From NCBI GenBank assembly GCA_018417955.1, contig JACTVC010000028.1:124001-188000 (forward strand): a DNA stretch of 64,000 nucleotides. Reading direction: 5' to 3'. Made by a program: the position numbers and the translations under genes. Below are positions 63,185 to 64,000 of the stretch, piece by piece. Each line of letters opens with the position of its first letter. Positions within the stretch are counted from its first letter, which is position 1. The notes under the pieces are model-generated. The model worked only from the letters and a program-made list of their open reading frames with translations, did not search any database and was not told where the DNA came from. This DNA comes from Laccaria trichodermophora (lineage: Eukaryota > Basidiomycota > Agaricomycetes > Agaricales > Hydnangiaceae).

Positions 63185-64000
63185 ATGTCTGATGCACAGG
63201 GTGACCGACGACCATTTCAGCCAGAGGATTTGAAGTGGGCTGTGCATGCATTCTCTTCTTGCCTTCCTTTCTGATCGTTTTCTAGGCACCTCAAGAAGAA
63301 CGAACTCTACAACCTTGTCAAATCCAAGCCCCTCCCATCCTCCATACATGTGGGTCCCAAAACCAACAAAGCAACGCTGACAGGCTTGCTTCTGGACCCC
63401 ACCTTGGGATATCGTTGCAATCGTCCGCCCACACCTCGACAACCGGAATGCGATGTATCGGAGGGCGGACCTCAGCGGGGCACAACTGCAGAACGACTTT
63501 CGGCCGAGTTGGCGGGCCTTGACGGGAGGCTAGAGAACCTCGGTGGGGAACCAGAGAGCAGACTGGAGAACCTCGATGGGAGACTTGGGAGCGTCGGAGG
63601 GGGGCCTGAGCTTCCTATTGACGAAGGGGACTTTGCTAATGTCGTCACCATGGTGAGCTGCCAGTTCGGATAGGTCGCCGCTTTTAACATTTCGCTTTGC
63701 AGAAGACGATAAGGATTTACGTTGAAGACCGTCGGTTTCAGCATACTTTCCGTGCTAGAACCTGTCAGGAAATTACCGTTCCCGTTGAGCCATGTGGGGA
63801 TAGTGGCTATCAGGTTAGGATCAAGGATGTCCTCTCCCAGCTTCAGGAGAGTCCAGCGGCGATTGTCACAGGACCTGGTATGCCCTCTCATGACTCGAGG
63901 ACCCCTCCACTAACCCATGCAATTCTCAAGACCCTGTTGCAATTGGAACACCTGACCTACTTCATGATGCCAGTTATACACGGTGTCTTGCTGTCGGGAC
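63185..64000 (+). CDS. Hypothetical protein, 3' part beyond right edge
   Basis: Exons 63185-63234, 63286-63652, 63703-63877 and 63931 onward join in phase from MSDAQGDRRPFQPEDLK. The second exon has short internal repeats of the type LDGRLENL / LDGRLGSVGGG. The third encodes a mixed alpha-beta segment (TIRIYVEDRRFQHTF, QVRIKDVLSQLQESP). I do not recognise a family. It begins directly after the TAGCGGAAA-rich zone, which would therefore be its promoter side. Confidence 0.55.

Overview
The window is nuclear DNA of a filamentous basidiomycete, most likely Agaricomycetes. Nearly every recognisable gene is broken by introns of about 48-60 bp. The gene content fits a fungus of this class: a multi-exon G-alpha, MYND-finger protein, UBR1, Crypton-type recombinase, XPG-like PIN nuclease and GPI-type alpha-amylases. 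All gene models below were joined by eye at GT-AG or GC-AG sites and checked for reading-frame phase; none has transcript support.

Left third (1-24.96 kb) is repeat-rich accessory DNA. It holds four intact paralogues of a WD40-like protein (three on +, one on -). Two of these sit in a duplicated block of about 3.5 kb together with decayed minus-strand fragments of the dynein heavy chain tail. A near-pristine LTR retrotransposon (12221-16472, 359-bp LTRs, 5-bp target duplication) carries only gag. Broken flavin-reductase-like and pirin-like copies lie between 18.3 and 19.6 kb. 9.2-12.2 kb and 16.5-18.3 kb are otherwise almost empty.

Middle (25-46 kb) holds intact single genes. In order they are a MYND zinc-finger protein (-), a heterotrimeric G-protein alpha subunit (-), a kinase-less protein with two PH-CRIB modules (+), two tandem secreted GPI-type alpha-amylases (+), a 649-bp hAT-like MITE, and a SNF2-family ATPase (+).

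Right third (46-64 kb) holds a tRNA-like sequence, mitochondrial-type glutamyl-tRNA synthetase (+) convergent with UBR1 N-recognin (-), a Crypton-like tyrosine recombinase (-), an XPG/PIN-like nuclease with a C-terminal SUMO-interaction-like motif (-), a decayed polyubiquitin gene (-), a TAGCGGAAA-rich repeat zone, and a gene that runs off the right edge (+).

The most unusual observation is in the G-alpha gene. Its C-terminus can be read in frame only if two canonical introns flank an exon of a single nucleotide (28611). Splicing that base restores the conserved family C-terminal helix exactly. Other points worth attention are the gag-only LTR element, repeated GC-AG introns, and the PH-CRIB-PH-CRIB protein without a kinase.
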